A stretch of 64,000 nt of DNA, taken from Vibrio hibernica. GTDB taxonomy: Bacteria; Pseudomonadota; Gammaproteobacteria; Enterobacterales; Vibrionaceae. The notes below the pieces were generated by a model. The model did no database searches and was not told the origin of the DNA. It was given only the letters and a program-made list of their open reading frames with translations. The stretch covers positions 1 through 64,000 of the forward strand of contig NZ_VHKO01000005.1 in assembly GCF_015223435.1 (NCBI RefSeq). The letters run 5' to 3'. Position 1 is the stretch's first letter. Every line of letters starts with the position of its first letter. Positions 44,867 to 54,622 of the stretch are shown here, piece by piece. Position numbers and translations under genes: made by a program.

Positions 44867-44880
44867 TTGTTTCAGATCAA
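44867..44880. promoter_or_regulatory. FNR box
   Basis: TTGTT-TCAG-ATCAA, nine of ten bases matching the FNR consensus TTGAT-N4-ATCAA. Together with the NarP site 29 bp away (centre to centre) it predicts anaerobic, nitrate-dependent nap transcription. Confidence 0.8.
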
Positions 44881-44980
44881 TTTATTTGGTGCATAAACTT
44901 CACACTTTTTTTATTCATCAAGTAACATGAAAAATTAATGAGTGCTTTCTCGCCTCTATATTTCGTTGAAAGGTTATAAA

Positions 44981-46732
44981 GTGAGCTCAAATGTAAAGCA
45001 GTATAACTTGAAAGAGTTGAAAACACCTATCGCGACCAGAATTGGTAAAGGATTGTTGTACATATTATTTCTCGTTATTTTAACCACAGGAACGGCATTA
45101 ATAACGTTATCTTATAGCTTGCGTGATGCTGAAGTGGTGAACGTAGCAGGTTCATTACGGATGCAAAGTTATCGGCTGGCGTATGATTTACAAAAACAGT
45201 CGCCAGAGCTGGAATATCATATCGATTTATTCGGGCAATCATTGCATTCCTCTGCCATGCAATCTCTCAATAGTTTCTTGGTCCCTGAAACTATCCAACA
45301 GCAGTATCAAGCCATCGTTCAACGTTGGGATAGGCTTCACCAATTATTAGTATCACCTGAAAGAGCATTATATTTAAATGATGTACAAAGCTTGGTCGAT
45401 CAGATTGATAATTTTGTGTTTAGTTTGCAAGAATTCTCAGAGGATAAACTTAAACTATTATCTTGGATTGGGGGTGGATGTTTAGGGCTGATTTTATTTA
45501 TTACGATTGGCATTGTGAATTTTGTGCGTAAAAAAGTGGTAAAGCCGCTCGATCAACTGCTTGATGCGAGCCGGCAAATCCGAGATAAAAACTTTACTAT
45601 TCAAGTCGATATGCACAATGAAACAGAATTGGGTGTCTTAGCGCTCAGTTATCAAGATATGGCTAAAGAATTAAAGCAATTTTATCAAGGATTGGAAGCT
45701 GCTGTCGATAAAAAAACCCATGAATTACAACATGCTAACTCATCGTTACAGATCCTTTATGATTGTTCTGAAGCGCTTTCAAGCTCACGTTTAGCTACCC
45801 ATAATTATCAAGATGTTATCGATTCCCTCAATAACGTGGAAGGGATGATCGCTTGTCAGTTGTGGATAGATGAGAAAGGGGGCGGTCATACAGAACTTCA
45901 ATCTGGTTTTGAACGGAATGTACCTTGGCATTCATACCAATTAGAGATTAATGGTATGTTGTTAGGGCAGCTTCGCTGGCAACACCAAACGGACGATGCT
46001 GAAAAAGTGCTAATGGACAATATTGGACGTATATTTGCTCGGGCGTTATTTTTTAATCATAGTCAAAAGCAAATTGAGCAATTAATTTTAATGGAAGAAC
46101 GTGCCACGATCGCACGAGAATTACATGATTCGTTAGCGCAGTCTTTATCGTATTTGAAAATTCAAATGACACTCTTACGCCGTAATTTGGATCAAGATTT
46201 TTGCCAACAACGCTGTACGATTTCAACCGAAATTGTTCAAGAAGTCGATTTGGTTTTGTCACAAGCCTATACTCAACTTCGAGAGTTATTGAGTACCTTT
46301 AGGCTCAATATTAAAGAAGCAGATTTCGGTGAAGCACTTAATCAAATGTTGATACCACTGGACGCTCAAACCAACGCGATGTTAGTGATAGACAATCAAT
46401 TGCTTTCAATTGAACTGGATGCCCAGCAGCAAGTACATTTATTACAAGTTATTCGGGAGGCAGTTTTGAATGCAATAAAGCATGCTGAGTGTGATGAGAT
46501 TACCGTATATTGTGGTGTAGAGAATAGACAAATAGTGGTTAGCATAATAGATGATGGTATTGGGTTTGATCCTGCACAACCAAAGCCGAATCATTACGGA
46601 TTATCTATTATGCAAGAGCGAGCTTCAAGGCTGTTGGCAACGTGTGAATTTAATACCCAAATAGGGTCAGGTTGCGAAGTGAAGCTCACTATGGATATGG
46701 ACACAAAGGAATATAAGAATGAAAGTGTGTAA
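44981..46732 (+). CDS. narQ: Nitrate/nitrite sensor histidine kinase
   Basis: 583 residues from GTG 44981, which has AAAGG seven bases upstream; an in-frame GTG at 44942 has no ribosome site. Two membrane helices (about 22-45 and 160-185) flank a periplasmic domain opening with the nitrate-binding P-box 'AGSLRMQSYRLAY'. A HAMP domain, a GAF-like region and the HisKA_3 box 'TIARELHDSLAQSLSYLK' with the phosphorylated histidine precede the ATPase domain ('ERASRLLAT' and 'DDGIGFDP'). It is the sensor for NarP and overlaps narP by 14 bp. Confidence 0.95.
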   Translation: MSSNVKQYNLKELKTPIATRIGKGLLYILFLVILTTGTALITLSYSLRDAEVVNVAGSLRMQSYRLAYDLQKQSPELEYHIDLFGQSLHSSAMQSLNSFLVPETIQQQYQAIVQRWDRLHQLLVSPERALYLNDVQSLVDQIDNFVFSLQEFSEDKLKLLSWIGGGCLGLILFITIGIVNFVRKKVVKPLDQLLDASRQIRDKNFTIQVDMHNETELGVLALSYQDMAKELKQFYQGLEAAVDKKTHELQHANSSLQILYDCSEALSSSRLATHNYQDVIDSLNNVEGMIACQLWIDEKGGGHTELQSGFERNVPWHSYQLEINGMLLGQLRWQHQTDDAEKVLMDNIGRIFARALFFNHSQKQIEQLILMEERATIARELHDSLAQSLSYLKIQMTLLRRNLDQDFCQQRCTISTEIVQEVDLVLSQAYTQLRELLSTFRLNIKEADFGEALNQMLIPLDAQTNAMLVIDNQLLSIELDAQQQVHLLQVIREAVLNAIKHAECDEITVYCGVENRQIVVSIIDDGIGFDPAQPKPNHYGLSIMQERASRLLATCEFNTQIGSGCEVKLTMDMDTKEYKNESV

Positions 46733-47342
46733 AGTTATATTAGTTGATGATCATCCTTTAATGCGTCGTGGTATTGGTCAGTTACTTGGCCTTGAGGATT
46801 GTTTCGAAGTCGTGGCAGAAGCCAGTAATGGTGTAGAGGCGATTGCATTGGCCCATCAACATCAACCCGATATGATTCTATTGGATTTAAATATGAAAGG
46901 CATGTCGGGGTTAGATACGCTTAAAGCGATGCGTAAAGAAGGCATCGACAGCCAAATTATCATTTTGACGGTATCGGATAACCCAGCGGATATTGATACC
47001 TTGATCAAAGCGGAAGCGGATGGTTATTTATTAAAAGATACTGAACCAGAAGAATTGATTCGTTTGTTGCAACAGGCTCAATTAGGTAATCGAGTGTACA
47101 GCGATTTAGTACATGAGCACTTACTGAACCGAGATAATAAAGAAAATGTATTGGATCAACTCACTGACAGAGAAATGCAGATTTTAAAAGAAGTGGCTAA
47201 GGGATACCGCAATAAACAAATTGCTGATCACCTGTTTATTTCAGAATCGACAGTCAAAGTGCATATGAAAAGTTTATTGAAAAAAATGCAGGTTTCCTCT
47301 CGTACTGCTGCCACCGTTTTATATTTAGCAATAAGCTCTTAG
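46719..47342 (+). CDS. narP: Nitrate/nitrite response regulator, LuxR/NarL type
   Basis: 207 residues: a receiver domain with Asp56 as phosphorylation site ('DMILLDLNMKGMSG') and a C-terminal GerE-type HTH ('LTDREMQILKEVAKGYRNKQ', 'ISESTVKVHMKSLLKKM'). Paired with narQ in an overlapping unit and divergent from nap; it should bind the 7-2-7 site upstream of napF. Vibrios usually have NarP/NarQ but no NarL/NarX, which fits. Confidence 0.94.
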   Translation: MKVCKVILVDDHPLMRRGIGQLLGLEDCFEVVAEASNGVEAIALAHQHQPDMILLDLNMKGMSGLDTLKAMRKEGIDSQIIILTVSDNPADIDTLIKAEADGYLLKDTEPEELIRLLQQAQLGNRVYSDLVHEHLLNRDNKENVLDQLTDREMQILKEVAKGYRNKQIADHLFISESTVKVHMKSLLKKMQVSSRTAATVLYLAISS

Positions 47343-47418
47343 GGGCATGTGATTTTTGTGGTTAAATTTTGTTTAGATAAAACCGTTTAATGAGGAAAGC
47401 AGATTAGATCCTTAATAC

Positions 47419-47444
47419 AAAAAAGCCCCTCTAAGTTGAGGGGC
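47419..47444 (-). terminator. Terminator of the pst operon
   Basis: GCCCCTC / GAGGGGC stem (47425-47431 with 47438-47444), 6-nt loop, TTTTTT on the minus strand, 50 bp after the pstB stop. Confidence 0.85.
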
Positions 47445-47495
47445 AAAGTTCCATCGCTTTTATAGTTATTCTTTTAATATAGTCTTGCCTGGTTA

Positions 47496-48245
47496 TTAAC
47501 CAAAATCACCGTTTACATAGCCTTGGGTACGGTCGTCCTTTGGGTTACTAAAGATGACAGACGTTTCATTGTGTTCAACCAGTTCTCCCATTAAGAAGAA
47601 AGCCGTACGATCTGATATCCGACGTGCCTGCTGCATAGAGTGAGTGACGATCACAATGGTGAATTCTTTTTTCAGAGATTCCATCAAATCTTCAATTTTA
47701 TGCGTTGCAATAGGATCAAGCGCTGAAGTTGGCTCATCCATTAAAATAACATCTGGCTGCATGGCAATCGTGCGGGCAATGCATAAACGTTGCTGTTGAC
47801 CACCCGATAGGCCAAAGGCATGGGATTTCAAGCGGGCTTTTACTTCATCCCATAAGGCTGCACCACGTAATGATTTCTCGACCACGGCATCAATGTGTTT
47901 CTTATCTTTAATTCCTTGAGCTCGCAATCCATAAGCCACGTTTTCATAAATGCTCATTGGAAATGGGTTTGGTTTTTGAAATACCATTCCTACTTTAATG
48001 CGTAAATCCGCTACATCAATATTACCGTAGATATCATTATCATCCATGGTGACTTTACCGGTAATTTTTACGCCAGCAATTAAATCATTCATGCGGTTTA
48101 AGCAGCGAAGTAAAGTTGATTTACCACAACCTGAAGGGCCGATTAATGCGGTTACTTTCTTTTGTGGGATGGGTAGGTTGATGCTTTTTAATGCTTGGTT
48201 GTCGCCGTAAAATAAGTCTAGATTTTCAATATTAAATTTGTTCAT
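47496..48245 (-). CDS. pstB: Phosphate ABC transporter ATP-binding protein
   Basis: About 249 residues from ATG 48245, the family start '[20 protein letters not shown]'; an in-frame TTG eight codons earlier is less likely. Walker A 'GPSGCGKST', signature 'LSGGQQQRL', Walker B '[13 protein letters not shown]' and the H-loop are present. It drives phosphate import through PstCA. The ribosome site is weak. Last gene of pstS-C-A-B; no phoU follows. Confidence 0.96.
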   Translation of the reverse strand: MNKFNIENLDLFYGDNQALKSINLPIPQKKVTALIGPSGCGKSTLLRCLNRMNDLIAGVKITGKVTMDDNDIYGNIDVADLRIKVGMVFQKPNPFPMSIYENVAYGLRAQGIKDKKHIDAVVEKSLRGAALWDEVKARLKSHAFGLSGGQQQRLCIARTIAMQPDVILMDEPTSALDPIATHKIEDLMESLKKEFTIVIVTHSMQQARRISDRTAFFLMGELVEHNETSVIFSNPKDDRTQGYVNGDFG

Positions 48246-48349
48246 TTTATCATTCTCTTTTCTTTTCAAATCCGCTTATTTCGATGATGAAGAGAAGCGG
48301 ATTTGTCAGTAATCATTTAAGTTCAGCGTTAGTGCTGATATATACCGTA

Positions 48350-49291
48350 TTAGTAATTGGCTTTATTAAAGCGACTGCCGAGTAATTTGGTTAGCATGTT
48401 GATGATGAGGACTAATACAATCAAAACAGTGGCAGTGCCATAAGCTTGGTTCCATTCATCGATGGTAAATAGCTCGGTGGTGAGTTTGTAAAGATGTACG
48501 GTTAAGGTTCGGCCTGAGTCAAACACGGATTCAGGGATCCGCGCGACCATACCAGCGGTTAAAAAGACCGGAGCAGACTCACCAATAACGCGGCCAATGC
48601 TCAATATGACCGCGGTAATAATACCGGGCATGGCACTGGGTAGAATTAAGCGCCAAATAGTGTAGATTTTAGACGCGCCCAAACCATAAGATCCTTCACG
48701 GTAAGTCTGTGCTACCGCCATTAACGATTCTTCAGTGGTTCGAATAATCACAGGCAGAATCAAAATACTGAGCGTTAATGCACCGGATAAGAGAGAAAAA
48801 CCAAATCCCATTACAGTGACAAAAAACGTCATGCCAAATAAGCCAAAGATAATCGATGGGATACCGGCTAAAGATTCGGTACAAAAACGAATGACTTTGA
48901 CTAATTTACTACCTGGTTTAGCGTATTCCGTTAAGTAGATTGCGGTCATAATACCCAGTGGCGCGGCAACGGCAATAGAGGCAATAACCATATAAATGGT
49001 AGTAATAATCATCGGGAAGATACCCTGCTCATCTCCTGTACGGGTGTAATCATCGGTGATGAAATTCCAATCAACATACTGTAAGCCGTTCGACAGGATG
49101 TACCACATGATCCAAAATAAAAATCCAACCGTTAATCCAGCAGAAACCCAAATAAACACATTCATTAATACATCTTTGAATTGACGCTGCTTTTTTAACT
49201 TGTGACGCAACTCTTGAGAGATAACGGGTTGAGACATTACTGGTTGAGAAAGTACGGATTGATCATCGATTTGTGTAGAGTGAATAGTCAT
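48350..49291 (-). CDS. pstA: Phosphate ABC transporter permease
   Basis: 313 residues with a cytoplasmic N-terminal stretch of repeated short valine/serine/glutamine words ('QPVMSQPVISQ') and six membrane helices. The binding-protein-dependent permease EAA-type loop ('YREGSYGLGASKIYTIWRLI') is clear. GAGG lies before the ATG, 5 bp after pstC. Forms the channel with PstC. Confidence 0.95.
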   Translation of the reverse strand: MTIHSTQIDDQSVLSQPVMSQPVISQELRHKLKKQRQFKDVLMNVFIWVSAGLTVGFLFWIMWYILSNGLQYVDWNFITDDYTRTGDEQGIFPMIITTIYMVIASIAVAAPLGIMTAIYLTEYAKPGSKLVKVIRFCTESLAGIPSIIFGLFGMTFFVTVMGFGFSLLSGALTLSILILPVIIRTTEESLMAVAQTYREGSYGLGASKIYTIWRLILPSAMPGIITAVILSIGRVIGESAPVFLTAGMVARIPESVFDSGRTLTVHLYKLTTELFTIDEWNQAYGTATVLIVLVLIINMLTKLLGSRFNKANY

Positions 49292-49296
49292 AAGAA

Positions 49297-50256
49297 TTAC
49301 CTCGCTTTCTGGCGGTTAAGGTAAAGCAAACCAGCATTTAAAATCATGATAAAGGCGAGTAAAACCACACCAGTAGCATAGAGTGCACTTGCATGAATGC
49401 CACTTGCGTATGACATTTCAATCGCAATGTTAGCCGTTAAGGTTCGAGCAGAATCTAAGATCCCTTCTGGCATCGCGGGGGCGTTGCCCATTACCATTAT
49501 GATTGCCATCGTTTCACCAAGTGCGCGTGCGATACCTAAAATAACCGCCGTCATAATGCCAGATCGAGCCGCCGGAACGAGGACTTTAAAGATGGTGTAA
49601 GTTTTAGAGGCTCCGAGTGCCAATGATGCTTCTTTATAAGCTTGAGGTACGGCTCGAATTGAGGTTTCTGATACAGTAATTACCGTGGGAAGGATCATGA
49701 CGCCTAGAACGATTATCCCCGCTAAAATGGTATTACCCGCGGGAATATTAAAGATGTTTTGAATGAGCGGTACGATGATTATTAGCCCGAAGAAGCCGTA
49801 AACAACCGATGGAATACCTGCCAGTAATTCCACTGCAGGACGGATGACGTCCGCCAGTTTTTTAGGCGCAATCTCGGCAATAAAAACAGCCGTTAATAAT
49901 CCAATTGGAACTCCGACTACAACTGCGCCAAATGTCGAGACGACAGAGGCGACGATCATAGTGTAAATGCCATAGAGCGCTGGTGGTAACCAGTTATCAC
50001 CAAAGACAATGGCCGAGACGCCAACAGCTTTAAAGGCAGGAAGACTTTCCGCAACAATAAAATAGGCGATAAGCGCCAGTGAAACGATCCCTACAATCGC
50101 ACTGCCTAAAAACAGGATGTGGAAGATTCTCTCTCTCCAATCGATACCTGACTTTTGGCGCAGATTTGGTTTAGGACTTACATCCATACTTTGACTAAGA
50201 TCAACATGTGGTTCGCGATGATCGGTTGTCTTTTTCGTTTTGGCGACAGTATTCAT
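49297..50256 (-). CDS. pstC: Phosphate ABC transporter permease
   Basis: 319 residues with six membrane helices and the permease loop 'YKEASLALGASKTYTIFKVL'. Partner of PstA. The N-terminal cytoplasmic tail (about 1-40) is hydrophilic and charged. It lies 180 bp downstream of pstS on the minus strand; no clear ribosome site is seen just before the ATG. Confidence 0.95.
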   Translation of the reverse strand: MNTVAKTKKTTDHREPHVDLSQSMDVSPKPNLRQKSGIDWRERIFHILFLGSAIVGIVSLALIAYFIVAESLPAFKAVGVSAIVFGDNWLPPALYGIYTMIVASVVSTFGAVVVGVPIGLLTAVFIAEIAPKKLADVIRPAVELLAGIPSVVYGFFGLIIIVPLIQNIFNIPAGNTILAGIIVLGVMILPTVITVSETSIRAVPQAYKEASLALGASKTYTIFKVLVPAARSGIMTAVILGIARALGETMAIIMVMGNAPAMPEGILDSARTLTANIAIEMSYASGIHASALYATGVVLLAFIMILNAGLLYLNRQKAR

Positions 50257-50436
50257 AAGCTTGTCACTATTTTTTAGTCACTATTTGTTTATTACTCAGA
50301 TGAGATAACAAGCAGTGGCGATGGTCATAATCAAACTCACATTTCGGTTTATCATTTAAATGAATAATAGCCGAAATGGAAAATAAGCTGAGCTCTCACG
50401 AACTCAGCAATAATTTAAAGGGTAGCGTTTGAAATC

Positions 50437-51258
50437 TTAGTGGATGTCGATGTAGCCATGAGATGTCACGAGTTTTTGTGCATCTTTCGTTAACATCCAA
50501 TCAAGGAACTTTTGTGCTGATGGTGAAGGTTTACCTTCGTGGTATAACACAAGGAATGGGCGAGAAACTTTGTAAGTGCCGTTTTTAATATTCGCAACCG
50601 TTGCATCAACACCATCAATCGATAAAGCATGGACAGAGTTATCAACCGTGCCTAATGAAATGTAGCCAATCGCGTAAGGGTTACTTGCCACCATGGTTTT
50701 TAGACCGCCGTTACCATTAGCCACTTGAGCACGCTGAGAAATTGCAGAAACTTCTATTTTGTTGACTTTCATTTTCAGATCCATGATGTCTTCAAAAGCA
50801 CCGCGCGTACCTGAAGCCGTATCACGTGTAATGGTTACGATAGGCTTATCTTCGCCGCCGACTTGTTTCCAGTTTGAAACTTCACCTTTGTAGATTGAGG
50901 TAACTTGTGCAGCCGTTAAACCTTTCACAGTGTTTTTTGGGTTAACCACCACTGCGATACCATCATGAGCGATGATTTCTTCTTTTAAGTTTGATTCTTT
51001 TTCTTCAGGTTTTAGATTGCGAGATGACATGCCTAAATCGGCAGAATCATTTTTTGCCGCTTTAATCCCAGCCGATGAGCCAGGGCCTTGAACTTCAATG
51101 AAAACATCTGGATTTGCTTTGGTATAAGTTTCGGAGAACACTTCCATTAATGGGGTAACACTGCTTGAACCAACCGCAGAGATCGTTTCTTTTGCTGATA
51201 CAGAAGTTGCGCCTAGTACACCAAGAATTGCTAAGGTGCTGATTAATGTTTTTTTCAT
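50437..51258 (-). CDS. pstS: Periplasmic phosphate-binding protein
   Basis: 273 residues with a signal peptide (cleavage about 'VSA-KE', residue 22). 'AVGSSSVTPLMEVFSETYT' and 'TRDTASGTRGAFEDIM' are the phosphate-binding loops. It delivers phosphate to PstCA. It is the short PstS type of the second pst system found in vibrios. AAAGGA precedes the ATG, and a PhoB site array is upstream, so transcription should rise on phosphate starvation. Confidence 0.96.
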   Translation of the reverse strand: MKKTLISTLAILGVLGATSVSAKETISAVGSSSVTPLMEVFSETYTKANPDVFIEVQGPGSSAGIKAAKNDSADLGMSSRNLKPEEKESNLKEEIIAHDGIAVVVNPKNTVKGLTAAQVTSIYKGEVSNWKQVGGEDKPIVTITRDTASGTRGAFEDIMDLKMKVNKIEVSAISQRAQVANGNGGLKTMVASNPYAIGYISLGTVDNSVHALSIDGVDATVANIKNGTYKVSRPFLVLYHEGKPSPSAQKFLDWMLTKDAQKLVTSHGYIDIH

Positions 51259-51324
51259 ACCTAATTTCCTTTAGTGGCATCATGCCGTTGAGTTATTCAG
51301 TTGACGAGAGCCACTCTAAGGTTG

Positions 51325-51368
51325 AAGTATGACAGTTGTGTGACAGTAATTTGAAAGGTAGATGACAG
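51325..51368 (-). promoter_or_regulatory. Tandem Pho boxes upstream of pstS
   Basis: Four contiguous 11-bp PhoB units on the minus strand: CTGTCATCTAC, CTTTCAAATTA, CTGTCACACAA and CTGTCATACTT, at 51358-51368, 51347-51357, 51336-51346 and 51325-51335. The last two make a consensus Pho box; the first two a weaker one. They end about 67 bp before the pstS ATG. Confidence 0.88.
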
Positions 51369-51460
51369 GAGGGAAGGCGGACTATTTTTCTTTAACTAGG
51401 AAGGGCTAAATTCGCTACTGCAAGTTGAAGGCAGTAGCGAGATAAAAATCTATATAGGGA

Positions 51461-51505
51461 TAATGATTATCCGAATTCACCACCAATATATTCCGATAAT
51501 CATTA
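51461..51505. promoter_or_regulatory. Fur-box-like inverted repeat overlapping the fpr stop codon
   Basis: TAATGATTATC (51461-51471) and GATAATCATTA (51495-51505) form an 11-bp stem with a further GAAT/ATTC pairing inside. Each arm itself resembles a Fur box; the left one sits in a perfect dyad GGATAAT-G-ATTATCC (51458-51472). The right arm includes the fpr stop codon. No T-run follows. Confidence 0.6.
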
Positions 51506-52291
51506 CCAATAATTTTCGAAACTAAATTGACCGGATTCACGCCTTAAATGTTTTTTATAGCCCATTGCTTCTAGTGTATCTCTGGTGTCGTGCACCATGT
51601 TTGGATTGCCGCATAAATAAAAGAAGCTATGTTCTTTGGTTAATGGAACATGAGCGGCTGCGGCTAATTGGCCTGATTCAAGTACAGAAGGAATTCGGCC
51701 TTGTAACGCTCCTTTTACTGTTTCACGCGAAACAATGGGAACATAACGAAGCTTGCCTTGATACGCTTTCATTAACTCAATGATTTTCTCTTTATAAACT
51801 AACTCAGCTTGAGTGCGTACGGCATGTACTAAAACTAAGTGTTCAAAGTTTTGACATGATTTTGTTTCTTCTAATATCGATAAAAATGGGCCGATGCCAG
51901 TACCGGTAGACAACATCCATAAATCTTTTGTATTGGTTGGGACTTCCTCTAATGTCATAAATCCTGAAGGTTGAGTGCCGACATAAATATCATCCCCGAT
52001 CTGTAAATGTCCTAAGTGAGGCGTGAGCTGTCCTTGCGGTATCTCGATGATTAGAAATTCTAACAGCAGTTGATCATCTTGAAGTGTTGGCTTATTCACC
52101 ATTGAATAGGCACGTCTTACCCATTCGTCTTGTTGATTCAGTAACGCCAGTTTTGAAAATTGCCCTGCAATAAAGGCAGGAGAGGGATAAGCATTGGCAG
52201 GGACTTGAACCGTGAGCGAAAAAAGGTGTTCCGCCCAATCAGTACGTTGAATAACACGGCCCGTTGTAAAACCGAGAGGAATATCTTTCAT
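51503..52291 (-). CDS. fpr: Ferredoxin/flavodoxin-NADP+ reductase
   Basis: About 262 residues from ATG 52291, which has AAGGAG six bases upstream; ATG 52309 would add six residues. The FAD domain has 'RRAYSMVNKP' (RxYS type) and the NADP domain 'LSTGTGIGPFLSIL', with the C-terminal 'GQFSFENYW' tail that ends in an aromatic residue as in bacterial Fpr. It transfers electrons between NADPH and ferredoxin/flavodoxin, often under iron or oxidative control. Confidence 0.94.
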   Translation of the reverse strand: MKDIPLGFTTGRVIQRTDWAEHLFSLTVQVPANAYPSPAFIAGQFSKLALLNQQDEWVRRAYSMVNKPTLQDDQLLLEFLIIEIPQGQLTPHLGHLQIGDDIYVGTQPSGFMTLEEVPTNTKDLWMLSTGTGIGPFLSILEETKSCQNFEHLVLVHAVRTQAELVYKEKIIELMKAYQGKLRYVPIVSRETVKGALQGRIPSVLESGQLAAAAHVPLTKEHSFFYLCGNPNMVHDTRDTLEAMGYKKHLRRESGQFSFENYW

Positions 52292-52546
52292 TAGCAACTC
52301 CTTATTCATATTTACAGTATTTCTATCTTATTCCCCATGATGATCATAAACAAGATTAGTTATCATTTACCTCATCTTATCGTTGGCACAAAGTGTCGAT
52401 TATTCCGTATCTTTACTATTTATATTTGTCGTTACTTCTTATTGTGAGCGTTATTTAGTTGAGTTAAGGCAAGATTCAGCTTGTCTTCAGTAAACCTTAA
52501 GTTTCAGAGTTTATCTTTGCTTCACTTTGATTTTATAGGTTTCCCC

Positions 52547-54196
52547 ATGAGCAACGTTCTGTCTAATAAATGGTTCAATATCGTTTCGCGTCCGACTATG
52601 AAAGTGACGACTTTGATTGTCATACTCTCCATATACTATGGTTTTGTGCTGAACTACCCAATAGTAAGTCGTATTTTTTCATTAAGCACCGATGTGCCAG
52701 ATTTTTGGTTTCCTTATACGGCGCCGTTTGTGCTGTGTTTTGCCTTTATGGTGATATTTTCCTTACTGGCGTGGCCTGCTATTTTTAAACCGATTATGGC
52801 GGTTATTACCCTTACTTCTGCCATCGCTTTGTATGGCATAGTGACGTACAACATCTTGTTTGATATATCGATGGTAGAAAATGTTTTCGGAACGAATTCA
52901 TCTGAAATTTCATTTTACCTTACCTTCCGCTCAGCCTTGTATTTTGTGGTGTTTGGCCTGATCCCGTCGATATTGATCTTGTGGGTGAAGCTTGAGTATA
53001 GGTCGTCTGTTCTAAAAGAATTACTTAGTCGTATTATTGTCGTGATGATTGCAGTTTGTGGAATCGCGTTGATTGCAGTGACCACTTACAAAGATTATGC
53101 CTCGGTAGGAAGAAATAATAAGTATTTAAACAAAATGATTATTCCTGCTCATGTTTATAATACGTTCCAATATGTGAACAGAAATTTCTTAATAAAGCCT
53201 TTAAAGTATGTTTCTCTTGGGCAAGACGCTGCGTTGAAACCGGTAGAAAATAAAAAACCGACTTTAGTGGTGTTTGTTTTGGGTGAAACGGCTCGTAGTA
53301 TGAATTTTACGGCCAATGGTTACGCTCGTGATACTGAGCCATATACCAAAGGCTTAGGGCTAATTTCGTTTCAAGATGTGTCTTCTTGCGGAACTTATAC
53401 CGCATTGTCTGTCCCGTGTATGTTCTCGAATATGGATCGCAGTAATTACAAAAAAGCACGTGCCAATAGTCAAGATAATGCTTTAGATATTATTGCAAAA
53501 AGTGGTGTAAAAACCTTATGGATTGATAATGATGGAGGGGATAAGGGAGTGGCGAAAAAAACCGCGTTGATTAATGTTGATCCGAAAAAACACCCAAAAT
53601 TATGTAATGGAGAAACGTGTTTTGATGAAGTGATGTTAAAAGAAGCACAGCCATTTTTAGAGTCAGATAACAGTAAAAATAAGCTTTTAGTCTTGCATAC
53701 AATTGGCAGCCATGGGCCAACCTATTTCCAACGTTTTCCTGCTGAAAAGGCGAAGTTTGCACCTTGGTGTAATAGTAAAGATATAGAGCAATGCAGCGAT
53801 CAAGAAATAACTAACGTTTACGATAATACATTGGTATATACTGACTACTTTTTGTCGCAAGTGGTTAAAACGTTGGAGCAATATTCCGACAAATATAATG
53901 TGGCAATGATGTATATGTCCGACCACGGTGAGTCATTGGGCGAACTTGGTTTATATTTGCATGGCACGCCTTATGCACTTGCGCCGAAAGAGCAAACAAC
54001 CGTTCCATGGTTAATGTGGATACCGAAACAATACGCTACTCAAAAGCACATTAATCTGGATTGTGTGAAGAGTGAGTCTCAAAAAATGGGCTACTCTCAT
54101 GATAATTTATTCCATAGTGTTATTGGTTTTATGGGTGTGACAACCAAAGAGAAAAATGATCAAAAAGATTTATTTTCAATTTGCCAATCAAAATAA
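52547..54196 (+). CDS. eptA: Lipid A phosphoethanolamine transferase
   Basis: About 549 residues from ATG 52547 ('MSNVLSNKWFNIVSRPTMKV'): five N-terminal membrane helices (to about 180) and a periplasmic sulfatase-fold domain. 'VLGETARSMNF' carries a zinc ligand and 'SSCGTYTALSVPCMFS' the nucleophilic threonine (Thr283 or Thr285); 'MSDHGESLGELGLYLHG' completes the site. It moves phosphoethanolamine from phosphatidylethanolamine to lipid A, lowering surface charge. dgkA, 19 bp downstream, recycles the diacylglycerol by-product. Confidence 0.95.
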   Translation: MSNVLSNKWFNIVSRPTMKVTTLIVILSIYYGFVLNYPIVSRIFSLSTDVPDFWFPYTAPFVLCFAFMVIFSLLAWPAIFKPIMAVITLTSAIALYGIVTYNILFDISMVENVFGTNSSEISFYLTFRSALYFVVFGLIPSILILWVKLEYRSSVLKELLSRIIVVMIAVCGIALIAVTTYKDYASVGRNNKYLNKMIIPAHVYNTFQYVNRNFLIKPLKYVSLGQDAALKPVENKKPTLVVFVLGETARSMNFTANGYARDTEPYTKGLGLISFQDVSSCGTYTALSVPCMFSNMDRSNYKKARANSQDNALDIIAKSGVKTLWIDNDGGDKGVAKKTALINVDPKKHPKLCNGETCFDEVMLKEAQPFLESDNSKNKLLVLHTIGSHGPTYFQRFPAEKAKFAPWCNSKDIEQCSDQEITNVYDNTLVYTDYFLSQVVKTLEQYSDKYNVAMMYMSDHGESLGELGLYLHGTPYALAPKEQTTVPWLMWIPKQYATQKHINLDCVKSESQKMGYSHDNLFHSVIGFMGVTTKEKNDQKDLFSICQSK

Positions 54197-54215
54197 TATT
54201 AATTGAGTTTTAAAA

Positions 54216-54596
54216 ATGAACGAAAAAGAAATAGTCAAACGCACCGGCATCAGTCGTCTTATGTATACGCTGGTACATAGTTCTAATGGTGTGAAGTGGT
54301 TGGTAAAAAATGAAGCCGCGTTCCAACAAGAATTGATATTGTTTGTGCCGCTAACGGTGATTGCTTTATGGCTTGATATTCCAGCCATGCACACATTAGC
54401 GATTATGTTATCGATGATGTTTGTCTTATTTGCTGAAATGACCAATACCGCGATTGAAGCGGTGGTTGACCGTGTTGGTTTGGATTACCATGAACTTGCT
54501 GGTGTGGCAAAAAATGTCGGTTCAGCGATAGTGACATTAAGTTTAATCATGTCTGCAATGGTGTGGGGCGTGGTGTTATTTACCCATTTTTCATAA
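54216..54596 (+). CDS. dgkA: Diacylglycerol kinase
   Basis: 126 residues with three membrane helices and the family motif 'EMTNTAIEAVVDRVG'. It phosphorylates diacylglycerol to phosphatidic acid in the inner membrane. As the eptA reaction releases diacylglycerol, the pairing is functionally direct. A terminator follows, before the response-regulator gene. Confidence 0.95.
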   Translation: MNEKEIVKRTGISRLMYTLVHSSNGVKWLVKNEAAFQQELILFVPLTVIALWLDIPAMHTLAIMLSMMFVLFAEMTNTAIEAVVDRVGLDYHELAGVAKNVGSAIVTLSLIMSAMVWGVVLFTHFS

Positions 54597-54622
54597 AATA
54601 ATCAATGTGATTGGTAAAAGTT

